DNA from: an uncultured Caulobacterales bacterium
Lineage (GTDB): Bacteria > Pseudomonadota > Alphaproteobacteria > Caulobacterales > Caulobacteraceae
DNA: 64,000 bases
Reading direction: 5' to 3'
Assembly: GCA_903862425.1 (NCBI GenBank)
Contig: CAIOYC010000009.1
Span: 248,001-312,000 of the forward strand
Part shown: positions 43,196-52,067 of the stretch, one piece after another
Position numbering within the stretch: the first letter of the stretch is position 1
How the letters are laid out: each line of letters opens with the position of its first letter
Program-made: the position numbers and the translations under genes
Notes under the pieces: generated by a model
What the model was told of the DNA's origin: nothing
Database searches by the model: none
Seen by the model: only the letters and a program-made list of their open reading frames with translations

Positions 43196-44413
43196 ATGGA
43201 CCTGAATTTCGCCCCCGAAGACGAGCAATTCCGCCAGGAAGTGAAGAACTGGATCGAAGCCAACTACGACGACGATCTGCGCAAGGCCATGTCGCAGACC
43301 AAGAACGGCTATTTGGATAAAGAGCGCCTTGCGCGCTGGCAGAAGAAGCTGGCCTCCAAGGGCTGGCTGGTCGTCGATTGGCCCGTTGAATACGGCGGCC
43401 CCGGCTTCACTGCGACCCAGCGCTACATCTGGGGCATGGAGATGGCCGCGGCCAATGTGCCCCACACCATACCGTTCGGCGTGCGCATGTGCGCCCCGGT
43501 GATCATGGCGTTCGGCTCCGATGAGCAGAAGGCCGAGCACCTGCCGCCCATGCGCAACTTCGATCGCTGGTGGTGCCAGGGTTATTCCGAACCCGGCTCG
43601 GGCTCCGACCTCGCGGCTCTATCCATGCGCGCGGATCGTGACGGCGACGACTATATCCTGAACGGCTCCAAGATCTGGACCACCCTGGCCCAGCACGCCG
43701 ACTGGATCTTCTGCCTCGTGCGCACCAGCCAGGAGGACAAGCGCCAGAACGGCATCTCCTTCGTACTCGTCGATATGAAGACGCCGGGCATTTCCGTGCG
43801 TCCTCTGCCGACGCTCGATGGGCCGCTGGACGGGCTGCAGGAGATCAACCAGGTCTTCTTCGACAATGTGCGGGTGCCGGTGGCCAACCGGATCGGCGAG
43901 GAGGGCAAGGGCTGGACCTACGCGAAGTACCTGCTCGAGTTCGAACGCGGCAACGCCTATGCGCCGGGCCTGAACGCCCAGCTCAAGAAGGTAAAGAAGA
44001 TCGCAGCGCAGGAACTGAACGATGACGGCGTGCCCATGAGCCAGGACCCGGAGTTCCGCAAGAAGCTGGCCGAGATGCAGATCCGCATCGACGCGCTGAA
44101 CGCCACCGAACTGCGCGCCTTCTCCGGCCGCGAGTCGGGCGCGGCCATGGGCGCCATCTCCTCGATGCTGAAGTGCCAGGGGTCCGAAGCCCAGCAGGCC
44201 ATAACCGAATTGGCGCTGGAGGCGGTTGGCCTCTATGCGCCCCCCTATGTGGGCGACGGTCTGGCGGAGTTGTCGTCCAACGAACTGAAGCCAGGACCGG
44301 ACTATGCCTGGCCGGTGGCGGGATCCTACTTCAACTACCGCAAGACCTCGATCTATGCCGGCTCCAATGAGATCCAGCACAACATCATGGCCAAGGCGAT
44401 CCTGGGGCTATAG
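43196..44413 (+). CDS. Acyl-CoA dehydrogenase family protein
   Basis: FAD-dependent acyl-CoA dehydrogenase of 405 residues. MDLNFAPEDEQFRQEVKNWIEANY is the alpha-helical N-domain. QGYSEPGSGSDLAALSMRA and GSKIWTTLAQHADW form the flavin-binding beta-domain. GNAYAPGLNAQLKKVK follows in the C-domain, and YAGSNEIQHNIMAKAILGL ends the fold with the usual G-x-x-E-I-x-x-x-I motif. The sequence is of the short-to-branched or steroid/terpenoid-type ACD group; the substrate cannot be fixed. It is cotranscribed with the ABM-fold gene. ATG 43196 was chosen because the preceding frame is open but overlaps that gene. Confidence 0.95.
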   Translation: MDLNFAPEDEQFRQEVKNWIEANYDDDLRKAMSQTKNGYLDKERLARWQKKLASKGWLVVDWPVEYGGPGFTATQRYIWGMEMAAANVPHTIPFGVRMCAPVIMAFGSDEQKAEHLPPMRNFDRWWCQGYSEPGSGSDLAALSMRADRDGDDYILNGSKIWTTLAQHADWIFCLVRTSQEDKRQNGISFVLVDMKTPGISVRPLPTLDGPLDGLQEINQVFFDNVRVPVANRIGEEGKGWTYAKYLLEFERGNAYAPGLNAQLKKVKKIAAQELNDDGVPMSQDPEFRKKLAEMQIRIDALNATELRAFSGRESGAAMGAISSMLKCQGSEAQQAITELALEAVGLYAPPYVGDGLAELSSNELKPGPDYAWPVAGSYFNYRKTSIYAGSNEIQHNIMAKAILGL

Positions 44414-44422
44414 CTCCGGGAT

Positions 44423-45301
44423 CTACGCCAACCGGTAGACGCTCAGTGGTCCCGGCGCGCCCTCGCTCGCCACCACGCCGCTCCTGGAAAGATGGACCAG
44501 GTGAGCGAGGACCGAGCGGGCGGCGGCGGGGTGCAGGCGCGGATCGACCGCCGCATACATGCTGGGCACCATCTCGCTGATGGTGCACGGCCCCTTGGCC
44601 AGTTCCGCCAGGATCTGCCGTTCGCGGTCAAGCCGGTGGTTGCGATAGGCGGCGATGAACGGGCGCACATCCGTCACCGGCGGCCCGTGCGTAGGGATCA
44701 ACATGGCGAAGTCCCGCGCCTCCACCTTGGACAGGCTGGCATAATAGTCGCCCATGTCCCCGTCCGGCGGCGAGACCACGGTGGTGGACCAGCCCATGAC
44801 GTGGTCGCCCGAAAACAGGACGTTCTCCTCGCGCAGCGCGTAGCAGACGTGGTTGGAGGCGTGGCCCGGCGTGGCGATGGCCTCCAGCGTCCAGCCCGGC
44901 CCAGACACCCGCTGGCCGTCGGCGATCTCCACATCGGGGCGAAAGGCGCTGTCCGCCTCGGCCTCCGACGAGCCCTGCTGCGGATCGGCCCGGCCATAGA
45001 TCGGAGGGTTCCCGACCTGCGCCGCCAGGGGGTGCGACAGGGGCGAGTGATCCGAATGGGTATGCGTGGTCAGGATAGCGACCACCGTTTCGCCCTTCAC
45101 CGCGCGCAGCAGGGCGGCAAGGTGTTCCGGCAGGTCCGGACCGGGATCGATCACCGCTACCTGGCCGTGGCCGACAATATAGGTCCCAGTGCCCAGATAG
45201 GTGAAGGGGCCGGGATTGTTGGCCGTCACCCGCCGCACCAGGGGCGTCACCGCCACCGCCCGGCCATAGGCGGGATCGATCTCGCGTACGAAGGGGATCA
45301 T
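44423..45301 (-). CDS. MBL-fold metallo-hydrolase (LACTB2-like)
   Basis: A 292-residue metallo-beta-lactamase-fold hydrolase. The metal ligand motif T-HTHSDHSP (H-x-H-x-DH) is near residue 102, GPGWTLEAIATPGHASNHVCY has the second His, and VLFSGDHVMGWSTTVV the bridging Asp. IPTHGPPV carries the last His. A winged-helix-like C-terminal domain (about 215-290, LDRERQILAELAKGPCTISEMVPSMY) resembles LACTB2 and related nucleases or thioesterases. Cytoplasmic. The substrate is unknown. Its ATG overlaps by 4 bases with the end of a small upstream frame. Confidence 0.93.
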   Translation of the reverse strand: MIPFVREIDPAYGRAVAVTPLVRRVTANNPGPFTYLGTGTYIVGHGQVAVIDPGPDLPEHLAALLRAVKGETVVAILTTHTHSDHSPLSHPLAAQVGNPPIYGRADPQQGSSEAEADSAFRPDVEIADGQRVSGPGWTLEAIATPGHASNHVCYALREENVLFSGDHVMGWSTTVVSPPDGDMGDYYASLSKVEARDFAMLIPTHGPPVTDVRPFIAAYRNHRLDRERQILAELAKGPCTISEMVPSMYAAVDPRLHPAAARSVLAHLVHLSRSGVVASEGAPGPLSVYRLA

Positions 45302-45492
45302 GCGGCGACCCCTTCGGCCCGAGCTTTGCGAGAGGCGATTAGGATTTCAGTAAGGACGTCGCTCATGGCCGCCCAAGCCGCAGTTTTCGTGTCAAAACGG
45401 CTCCAGCCCCCGGTGGCCGCGCTGCTGTGTCTCATGGCGATGCAGCTCATGATGATTTCCCTGTCCAGCTGCCACGAAGAGCCGCTGCCCAT
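45298..45492 (-). CDS. Possible small protein coupled to the MBL hydrolase (uncertain)
   Basis: A frame of up to 64 codons ends four bases into the MBL-hydrolase ATG (ATGA), an arrangement often seen in coupled genes. The C-terminal half (WSRFDTKTAAWAAMSDVLTEILIASRKARA) looks like an amphipathic helix. The start could be at 45492 or at the ATG at 45450, which is preceded by AGGGA. It overlaps the opposite-strand frame at 45366-45523, and only one of the two is likely real. No family recognised. Confidence 0.3.
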   Translation of the reverse strand: MGSGSSWQLDREIIMSCIAMRHSSAATGGWSRFDTKTAAWAAMSDVLTEILIASRKARAEGVAA

Positions 45493-45523
45493 GGGGGCGG
45501 TGCGGGTGGCCTTCTCCCACTAG
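45366..45523 (+). CDS. Possible 52-residue lipoprotein-like or membrane peptide (uncertain)
   Basis: An ATG at 45366, preceded by AAGGA with eight bases spacing, opens a 52-codon frame with very high G/C at third positions. The product has one hydrophobic segment (PVAALLCLMAMQLMMISLSSC) followed by a short polar tail. It lies antisense to the small frame at 45298-45492. Coding bias favours this strand, gene overlap favours the other; I cannot decide from sequence alone. Confidence 0.3.
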
Positions 45524-45529
45524 CCAGGT

Positions 45530-45934
45530 CTAAACCACGCCGGAGAGGTCATACCCCGCCGCTTGTCCGAGGCCGACCAGGTCGGCGCGGCTGCGTCCGC
45601 CGCGCTGGGCCTCGCCGAGCGCCCAGGTGACGATGGAGCGGGTGCCCGAACGGCAGAAGGCGATCACCGGCCCCTTGGCCGATTTCACAGCCTCCAGCAC
45701 GGCGGCGACCTGCGCGTCGCTCGGACGGCCGACCACGGGTACGGCGAGGTAGTCCAGCCCTTCGGCCCTTGCCGCCGCCTCCATCTCCGCGCCGCTCGGT
45801 TGGTCAGGGCTCTCGCCATCGGGGCGGTTGTTGATCACCAGCGTGAAGCCGCGCGCCCTGGCCTCGGCTATGTCGGCGAGCGCCAGTTGCGGGGCGACGG
45901 CGAAGTCGGGGGTGACGGTACGGATATCGGCCAT
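45530..45934 (-). CDS. DUF442/TIGR01244 phosphatase-like protein
   Basis: A 134-residue protein of the TIGR01244 (beta-lactamase-hydrolase-like, DUF442) family with a dual-specificity-phosphatase fold. The family features are FAVAPQLALADIAEARARGFTLVINNRPDGE and the P loop FCRSGTRS with Cys94. The His that usually precedes the Cys is replaced by Phe. In related organisms such proteins are linked to sulfur metabolism and sulfide oxidation (fused with ETHE1-like domains). No ETHE1 gene is adjacent, but the preceding gene is an MBL hydrolase. Single gene. Confidence 0.88.
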   Translation of the reverse strand: MADIRTVTPDFAVAPQLALADIAEARARGFTLVINNRPDGESPDQPSGAEMEAAARAEGLDYLAVPVVGRPSDAQVAAVLEAVKSAKGPVIAFCRSGTRSIVTWALGEAQRGGRSRADLVGLGQAAGYDLSGVV

Positions 45935-45943
45935 GGGTTACTC

Positions 45944-46471
45944 CTAGCGACGGCGTTCGCAGCGGACGGCGCGCTGGCCGTCGATATTACAGAAGAAGCT
46001 GCCGATAGCCGCCTTTCTGATCGCGACCTTCGAGCCCTTGTGCGGATCCTCGTTCACGCTCTCGTCATCGGTCTGGACCCAGACCACGCCCTCGTTGGAG
46101 GTCATCACCCACTTGCGCTCGCCGTTTTTATAGGCGTCCGACACCTCGATGGTGATCCGATCCACCGGCTCTTCCTTAGTGGCGCCCCGATCGAACAGGG
46201 TGAAGGCGGGGAGGGAGAAGCCGAAGGCTTGGCGGCGAACGGCCTTGGCCTGCTCGCGGTCGATCACGACCACCTGGCCTTTGGCCTCGGCCGCGTCGAG
46301 CTCGCCGGCGGCCTTGTCGTAACAGGCGAGGCGCGCGGCGTCGGGCGTGATCTTGCGGCAGTCGGCCACCGCCTGAACCACCTGGGCGCGCTGGGCCTCC
46401 ATCTTTGGCGCGGCGACAGCCACAAGAGGTGCGGCGAAGGCGAGAAGCAGGAGGGGGCGCAGGACGGTCAT
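45944..46471 (-). CDS. Hypothetical secreted protein with a CRKI/ARLACYD motif
   Basis: A 175-residue protein with signal peptide (MTVLRPLLLLAFAAPLVAVAA). After it comes VVQAVADCRKITPDAARLACYDKAAGE, a two-Cys motif (C-R-K-I-x6-R-L-A-C-Y-D) that recurs in small periplasmic proteins of Proteobacteria. The rest contains a beta-rich domain (ITIEVSDAYKNGERKWVMTSNEGVVWVQ) and ends with the two Cys of FFCNIDGQRAVRCERRR. ATG 46471 gives a proper signal peptide; an upstream start at 46516 would not. Function unknown. It lies between the DUF442 gene and a kinase gene. Confidence 0.8.
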   Translation of the reverse strand: MTVLRPLLLLAFAAPLVAVAAPKMEAQRAQVVQAVADCRKITPDAARLACYDKAAGELDAAEAKGQVVVIDREQAKAVRRQAFGFSLPAFTLFDRGATKEEPVDRITIEVSDAYKNGERKWVMTSNEGVVWVQTDDESVNEDPHKGSKVAIRKAAIGSFFCNIDGQRAVRCERRR

Positions 46472-46607
46472 CGAAGGCTCCGAATGGTAGCGCTCATTGA
46501 AGGCGCCTGGGATCATTGCGCAATCCCGCGCCTACGTATTCCCGCCTGCCGCTAACCGAACATTTAGTCCATCCGCCTATGATCGTCAGGTGCTCGCGGA
46601 GGTTTCT

Positions 46608-48314
46608 ATGTTGGCGTTCGGTAGACGGCGGGACCTATCGACTCAGGCTTCCGGCTACCTTTTCCCCGCCATCGTGTTCGTCGCCGCCGTCCCGGTCTGC
46701 GGCTGGGTTCTGCCGAGCCTCTGGTGCACCTTCATGGGCTTTATGATCTTTGCAGGGTTCTATCGGCGGGAGCGATCCGCCTCGGACTCGGACAGTCAAC
46801 TCATTCAGTTTCTGGTCAGCGCCGGCTATGCGATCGCAGCCTTCTATTTGATCGGTCTGCCCATTTCCTCTGCCAGGGTTTTGGCGACCACGCTGTATGG
46901 GGTGACCATTTTCGGGATTTTGGTGCGCGACTACCGCGAGCCGAAACGGATGCTTATCAACCTGACGCCGATGGCGATATCGGTGGTCGCCGTTCAGACG
47001 GTGGCGGTCTCCTATCACGCGGCGAAGGGCGAAGTCGGCCTCATCCTAACGGTGATTGGCGCACCTTTGATCGTCGGCCTTCTATTCGTGCGGCTCCAGC
47101 GCGACCTAGTAGAGGGCCGACGCCATATCCTGGCGGCTCAGAAGGCTGCGGAAGCGGCGGCCGAAGCCAAGACGGAATTCCTAGCCAATATGAGCCATGA
47201 GATTCGCACGCCGCTCACCGGCATCATCGGCTTCTCCGGCCTGCTGAACGAGCTTCCTGGCCTGCCGGAACAGGCGAAGGCGCATGTCAGACGGATCACC
47301 ACCAGCGGCGAAGGCCTGCTGGCGGTGGTCAACGACATTCTGGACTTCTCCAAGCTCGACGCCGGCCGACTCGAGCTTGATCCGTATCCGTTCGAGGTCT
47401 CGGCCTTCTTCGAGGACAACCTCGCCCTGTTCAGCGAGCAGGCAAGCACCAAGGGTCTGGCCCTGACCGGCGCCGTCGCGGCGGGCGTGCCCGTCGTGCT
47501 GAATGCCGACGCTGCGCGGCTGCGCCAGATCACCAACAACCTGATGGGCAACGCCATCAAGTTCACCAAGTCGGGGGCGGTGCATGTCTCGGTGGACTAT
47601 GACGCCGAGCGCGAGCGGTTGCAGGTCTCGGTCTCGGATACGGGCGAGGGCATATCGGAAGAGGCGCTGGATCGCCTGTTCGCTCGCTTCACCCAGGCGG
47701 ACGGATCGGTCAGCCGCCGCCATGGCGGCACCGGACTGGGCCTGTCGATCTGTCGGAGTCTGTCCGAGCTGATGGGCGGCGGCGTTACCGTCTCCTCCGA
47801 CCCCGGGGTCGGCTCGACCTTCTCGGTCGAGGTCTTGGCCCCCGTGTTCGAGGGTCCACTCACTGGCGACGCGCACGACGGCGCTTTCGACGGCCAGGAG
47901 ACGCCATGTCAGAGCATCCTGGTGGTTGACGATCTGGACGTGAACCGCGAACTGATCCGCGCCCTGCTGGAGGCGCTCGGCCATGTGGTGACCGAGGCGG
48001 ACAGCGGGGCGAGCGCATTGCGTGAGGCCGAAGCACAAGCCTTCGATCTGATCCTGATGGACCTTCAGATGCCCGGCATGGACGGTTTCGCCGCTGCTCG
48101 AGCTATCCGCGCCTCACAGCGTGCTAACGCCGCCACGCCAATTATCGCCCTCAGCGCCAATGTGCTGGCCGAGCACGTTCAGGCGAGTGCTAGCGCGGGC
48201 ATGAACGATCACCTGGCCAAGCCCATCGTCCTCCCGGCCCTCGTTGACACGCTCGCCCTTTGGGCCGGCGTTCGACTGGACAGTCTGGAGCAGGACCCCG
48301 CGAGAGCGGCGTAG
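46608..48314 (+). CDS. Membrane hybrid sensor histidine kinase with C-terminal receiver
   Basis: A 568-residue hybrid kinase. Residues 14-165 hold about six membrane helices with short loops and no periplasmic domain, so the sensor is probably the membrane part itself (MASE-like). The HisKA domain has the phosphorylated His197 in [13 protein letters not shown]. HATPase_c shows [23 protein letters not shown] and GGTGLGLSI. The receiver at about 438-550 has [18 protein letters not shown] and [13 protein letters not shown] (phospho-Asp near 484). ATG 46608 is preceded by GGAGG. Partner and signal unknown. Confidence 0.95.
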   Translation: MLAFGRRRDLSTQASGYLFPAIVFVAAVPVCGWVLPSLWCTFMGFMIFAGFYRRERSASDSDSQLIQFLVSAGYAIAAFYLIGLPISSARVLATTLYGVTIFGILVRDYREPKRMLINLTPMAISVVAVQTVAVSYHAAKGEVGLILTVIGAPLIVGLLFVRLQRDLVEGRRHILAAQKAAEAAAEAKTEFLANMSHEIRTPLTGIIGFSGLLNELPGLPEQAKAHVRRITTSGEGLLAVVNDILDFSKLDAGRLELDPYPFEVSAFFEDNLALFSEQASTKGLALTGAVAAGVPVVLNADAARLRQITNNLMGNAIKFTKSGAVHVSVDYDAERERLQVSVSDTGEGISEEALDRLFARFTQADGSVSRRHGGTGLGLSICRSLSELMGGGVTVSSDPGVGSTFSVEVLAPVFEGPLTGDAHDGAFDGQETPCQSILVVDDLDVNRELIRALLEALGHVVTEADSGASALREAEAQAFDLILMDLQMPGMDGFAAARAIRASQRANAATPIIALSANVLAEHVQASASAGMNDHLAKPIVLPALVDTLALWAGVRLDSLEQDPARAA

Positions 48315-48367
48315 TGCATCAGAATACGCCCCCGGCTAGGCCGGAGGCGCGGGAACTGAACGGCTGA

Positions 48368-48625
48368 TTAGACCCGGCGACGGCCGGTGACGGCGTGATA
48401 GATCACCAGGACGATGACCGAACCGACCACGGCGACGAGGATGCTGTAGAGGTTGATGCCCGTCGCGCCGGACGCGCCGAACATATTGAACAGGAACCCG
48501 CCGACGACCGCGCCGACGACGCCGAGCACGATGTCGAGCACGAGGCCCTCACCGCTACGATTAACGATCTTGCTGCCGATGAAGCCGGCGATCAGGCCCA
48601 CGACGAGCCAAGCGATAATGGACAT
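48368..48625 (-). CDS. GlsB/YeaQ/YmgE family membrane protein
   Basis: An 85-residue transglycosylase-associated protein family member. IIAWLVVGLIAGFIGSKIVNRSGEGLVLDIVLGVVGAVVGGFLFNMFG carries two helices with the glycine-rich GLIAG and LGVVGAVVGG repeats. A third helix, YSILVAVVGSVIVLVIYHAV, precedes a basic tail. The family is induced in stress in several bacteria, but its molecular role is not clear. Inner membrane. Single gene convergent with the hybrid kinase. Confidence 0.93.
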   Translation of the reverse strand: MSIIAWLVVGLIAGFIGSKIVNRSGEGLVLDIVLGVVGAVVGGFLFNMFGASGATGINLYSILVAVVGSVIVLVIYHAVTGRRRV

Positions 48626-48806
48626 TAGAGCCTCCCTTTGAAAAACCGCTCAATGCGATAGGCTCGTAATGGAGCATCGCGGTTTAGGTTCCGGGTGGCC
48701 GGCAAAGGCCCGCTCCCCGATATCAGGGATGGATCACAGGGCTCTCGGGTTCGGCCTCGAATAAGACCATGCGCCCCGCCGCCCCCAGCCCCGCCACCAG
48801 CGAGTC

Positions 48807-50579
48807 TTAATGCACGGGCGTCGGAGCCAGCACGGTGGAGGCGCCGGGGCCAAGGCGGGCCCTGGCCATTTCGTCCATGGCCTCGCGGGCACCCGGGTCG
48901 CCTAGCAGCCAGGCGGAGGCGGCCAGCACCCGCACCGAGTCGGTGGAGGCGCCCATGGCGTGGGAGAACACTTCGAAGGGCGACTTCTTGGCCGGGAAGG
49001 TCTTCAGCGTGACGGGTTGGTTCGACAGGTGGGCGAGGCGCTTGGCCTCGTGTACCGCATCGTAAAAGCCGCCGAGCTGGTCGACCAGGCCGAGCGCCTT
49101 GGCCTGTTCGCCCGTCCACACCCGACCCTTTGCGATTTCGCGCACGCGCTCTACGGGGATGTGACGGCCCGTGGCTACCCGCTGCACGAAACCGGCATAG
49201 ATGCGGTCCATCCAGTCGGAAATCTTGGCCTTCTGCGCCGGGGTGAAGGGCTGGCCGGACTCGTAGGCGCCGGCGAAATCGCCGCCGACGCCAAGGCTCT
49301 TCTGATCGACGCCGAAGTGGGCCAGGGCGTCGCCGATGGCGAACTTGCCGCCGAACACACCGATGGAGCCGGTGAGGGTAGTGGGCTGGGCGATGATCTC
49401 GCTGGCTTCCGAGGAGATCCAGTAGCCGCCCGAGGCCGCGTAGGTGCCCATGGACACCACCACCGGCTTTCCCGCCGCCTTGGCCGCGCGCACCCCGGCC
49501 AGAATCTGCTCAGACGCCGTGTCCGATCCACCGGGGGAGGAGATGCGGAAAACGATGGCCTTGACCGCCTTGTCTGCGATGGCGCTACGGAAGGCGGCGG
49601 CTACGTCGTCGGAATAGACGCCTGACTGGCCGTTCAGCCCGCCGTTCTTCGACGTGCCGGTGACGATCTCACCTTCCGCTCCGATTACAGCCAGAGCCGA
49701 GCCGCCAGACGATCCGGTGGCGACGGCGCTGTTGCGGTACGTACTGAAGTCGGTCAGCACCCCGTCGTTCGCCTTGGCGCGCAGGCTGTCCTGCGCCTCC
49801 TCAACCTGACCCACATGGTCTATCAGGCCCCTGGACTGGGCTTCTTCGGCGCCATAGGGGCCGGCTTCGAGGATGGTGCGTAGCTTTTCTGCATCGAGCT
49901 TGCGGTCGGCGGCGGCGGCCCCGACCTCGCTGCGATAGACCGAGCTCATCCAACCGAGTTGCGCCTCGCGGTGGGCGGGGGTGTAGTCCGAATACAGATA
50001 GGGATTGACCGCGTTCTTGTACTCGTACCGCTGCTGGTAGTCGGCATGAATCTGCCACTTGTCGAAGAAGCGCTTCAGGAAAGTGTCGCTGGCGGCGATG
50101 CCGGTGGTCTGCAGCGCGGCGCCCGGCTGCATCCACAGATCGCCCGAGGCGGCGCCGAGCATGTAGGTGGCGGTGGAGACCCCTTGAGCATAGATGCCCT
50201 GGCTGTGGGCCAGCACCGGCTTGCCCTTGGCGCGGAAGGCGCGGATGGCGCCGCTGAGTTCGTCCGCCTCGGCCGGAGAGATGCCGCCCTCGGGCAGGCG
50301 GACCAGCAGACCCTTTACCTTGTCGTCGTTTTCCGCCCGATGCAGGGTCTGCACCACGGAGATCACTGAAAGGGCCTTGCCATTCAGGAAGGCGAGGGGG
50401 TTCAGGCTGTCCTGGTCGGCCAGGGCCTGACGCAGGTCGAGGTTAAGCACGGCGTTGGCGGGGGTGGGGGCAGGCTTGGCCGAACCGATCACGCTGGCCA
50501 GGAAGACGATGGGCAGGCCGACGAAGAACAGCAGCAGACCGGCGAACACGCCGGCCAGGGTCAGGAAGAACTGCTTCAT
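48807..50579 (-). CDS. sppA: Signal peptide peptidase SppA (protease IV, 67K type)
   Basis: Membrane-bound serine/lysine protease that removes leftover signal peptides. The 590 residues have an N-terminal anchor (FFLTLAGVFAGLLLFFVGLPIVFLASVI) and tandem S49 domains as in E. coli SppA. The catalytic Lys is near residue 189 in YEYKNAVNPY, and the Ser near 404 in LTGSIGVFGGKF. PVVVSMGTYAASGGYWISSEAS and GRVWTGEQAKALGLVDQLGGF are typical S49 motifs. Periplasmic active site. About 180 bases downstream to 48626 hold no gene. Single gene. Confidence 0.95.
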   Translation of the reverse strand: MKQFFLTLAGVFAGLLLFFVGLPIVFLASVIGSAKPAPTPANAVLNLDLRQALADQDSLNPLAFLNGKALSVISVVQTLHRAENDDKVKGLLVRLPEGGISPAEADELSGAIRAFRAKGKPVLAHSQGIYAQGVSTATYMLGAASGDLWMQPGAALQTTGIAASDTFLKRFFDKWQIHADYQQRYEYKNAVNPYLYSDYTPAHREAQLGWMSSVYRSEVGAAAADRKLDAEKLRTILEAGPYGAEEAQSRGLIDHVGQVEEAQDSLRAKANDGVLTDFSTYRNSAVATGSSGGSALAVIGAEGEIVTGTSKNGGLNGQSGVYSDDVAAAFRSAIADKAVKAIVFRISSPGGSDTASEQILAGVRAAKAAGKPVVVSMGTYAASGGYWISSEASEIIAQPTTLTGSIGVFGGKFAIGDALAHFGVDQKSLGVGGDFAGAYESGQPFTPAQKAKISDWMDRIYAGFVQRVATGRHIPVERVREIAKGRVWTGEQAKALGLVDQLGGFYDAVHEAKRLAHLSNQPVTLKTFPAKKSPFEVFSHAMGASTDSVRVLAASAWLLGDPGAREAMDEMARARLGPGASTVLAPTPVH

Positions 50580-50706
50580 GCGATAGGCCGCCCAGGAACA
50601 CGCCGACGCGCGCTGCGCCGATCGGTTGCAGCCTAGCGGTTCGCGGGGTCCTGTCCAACGCCCTTAGCGCCCCGCGCGATCACGCGGAGCGCGTCAGGAT
50701 CAGCCG

Positions 50707-51420
50707 TCACCAGGCGCGGTGACGCCAGTGATAGCCGCGCGGGTAATAGAAGTACCGGTAGCGCGGCCCGCCCAGCACCACGATGCCGGCGGTCGGCGCG
50801 CCGTAATAGGCCGGCCCGAGCACATAGCCGGCGGGTGGGGGCGGGGGCGGGGGTGCGTCCGGACCATAGTCATAGTTCGGCGGCGGCGGCGCTTCGTAGC
50901 CCTCGTCGCCGTCGTCATACTGGCTTTGATTATAGCCCCCCTGCGGCGGGGCATAGCCGCCCTGTGGGGCGTAGCGGTCATAGCTTGAGGGCGGTGGTGG
51001 CTGCTGGCTGTAGTCCGATTGTGGCGCGTAATTGCCCGGGGGCGGCGGAGGCGGGGCGTTGGCCGGATAGGCGTCCTGATCATAGCCCTGGGCATAACCG
51101 GGTTGCGGCGGGGGCGGGGGCGGCGCGCGGTTGCAGCCGGCGTTGTTCCCCACGGCTGCGCCGACGGCCGCGCCGAGCAGGCCGCCGACCAGGGTGCCGT
51201 CCGAACGGTGACCGTGTCCGGCGATCTGCGAGCCAGCGAAAGCGCCGCCGAGGCCGCCGACGATCGCGCCGGTGGCGGTCGATCCGCCGCAGTTGTCGCG
51301 TGGCGGCGGCGTCTGGTCGTAGTAACCCTGGGCGGCGGCCGCGCTGGGCAGCACGGCGGCCCCGAGACCAAGGACAATCGAGGCGGCGAACGCCCCCTGC
51401 ATCAACATTGAGGGCTTCAT
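50707..51420 (-). CDS. Glycine-zipper 2TM domain protein with Pro/Tyr-rich tail
   Basis: A 237-residue envelope protein. Signal peptide at residues 1-31, then a Cys, then a glycine zipper ATGAIVGGLGGAFAGSQIAG and GTLVGGLLGAAVGAAVGNNAGC (about 48-95). The remaining 140 residues are low-complexity Pro/Tyr/Gly (QPGYAQGYDQD, PPPPPPGNYAPQ) and end with an aromatic, basic stretch (YRYFYYPRGYHWRHRAW). Such proteins sit in the outer membrane or periplasm, with unknown role. It lies directly downstream of a second zipper gene on the same strand, apparently an old tandem duplication. Confidence 0.85.
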   Translation of the reverse strand: MKPSMLMQGAFAASIVLGLGAAVLPSAAAAQGYYDQTPPPRDNCGGSTATGAIVGGLGGAFAGSQIAGHGHRSDGTLVGGLLGAAVGAAVGNNAGCNRAPPPPPPQPGYAQGYDQDAYPANAPPPPPPGNYAPQSDYSQQPPPPSSYDRYAPQGGYAPPQGGYNQSQYDDGDEGYEAPPPPNYDYGPDAPPPPPPPAGYVLGPAYYGAPTAGIVVLGGPRYRYFYYPRGYHWRHRAW

Positions 51421-51474
51421 GCCTCGATTTCCTTCAGACTGAGGATTGGCGCGGCCCGGTTGGGCCGGCCGGAT

Positions 51475-51885
51475 TTAGCGACAGACCTGCACCTGGCGGG
51501 TCGCCATGCGGCCGCGATCATCGCGGTAGCTCTCATCGCGCCAGCCGCAGCGGCTGGCGTTGTAGCCCGGGCGATAGGTCCCGCGACCGGCGTCGTAATA
51601 CCGGTCGTCATAGGCCCGCTGGACATAACCCGACGGGCAGTGCGTGCGGGACAGGTTGTTGCCGACGGCCGCGCCGGCCAGGCCGCCGATGACTGCCCCG
51701 CCGCCACCGTGGCTGATGGCATTGCCGGCAAGGGCGCCGAGAACGCCGCCGATCACGGTGCCGCCGACCTTCTTGTCATGGGCCCGAGATTCGCAGCGCG
51801 AGGTATAGGCGTTTGCGGTGGTTGCGACGGTGGCGGTGGACGCCAGCGTGGCGACGGCCCCGAGGGCGAGAATGAACTTACGCAT
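51475..51885 (-). CDS. Glycine-zipper 2TM domain protein
   Basis: A 136-residue envelope protein with signal peptide (MRKFILALGAVATLASTATVATTANA). CESRAHDKKVGGTVIGGVLGALAGNAISHGGGGAVIGGLAGAAVGNNLSRTHC forms two zipper helices (about 31-84) flanked by Cys. The C-terminal part has Tyr-rich YVQRAYDDRYYDAGRGTYRPGY and the last Cys in VQVCR. It is related to the neighbour at 50707-51420 by domain but has a much shorter tail. It is probably the first gene of the pair. Role unknown; glycine-zipper proteins are often stress-linked. Confidence 0.85.
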   Translation of the reverse strand: MRKFILALGAVATLASTATVATTANAYTSRCESRAHDKKVGGTVIGGVLGALAGNAISHGGGGAVIGGLAGAAVGNNLSRTHCPSGYVQRAYDDRYYDAGRGTYRPGYNASRCGWRDESYRDDRGRMATRQVQVCR

Positions 51886-52067
51886 GGTCAGCTCCTTTGG
51901 CTGTGCGGGACGGAGCGAATTGGCTTGCCCCGGCGTACGATGGATTTATGGCCTAGCCATCCTGAACCGTTCTTGAGCACGCCGTTCATATTCGTTCACG
52001 GAGAGTGGCGCGCCCGCACGGTCAAGCTTCAACGACCTTTCCGGGGTTTGGTTGCAAGGATGAAACG

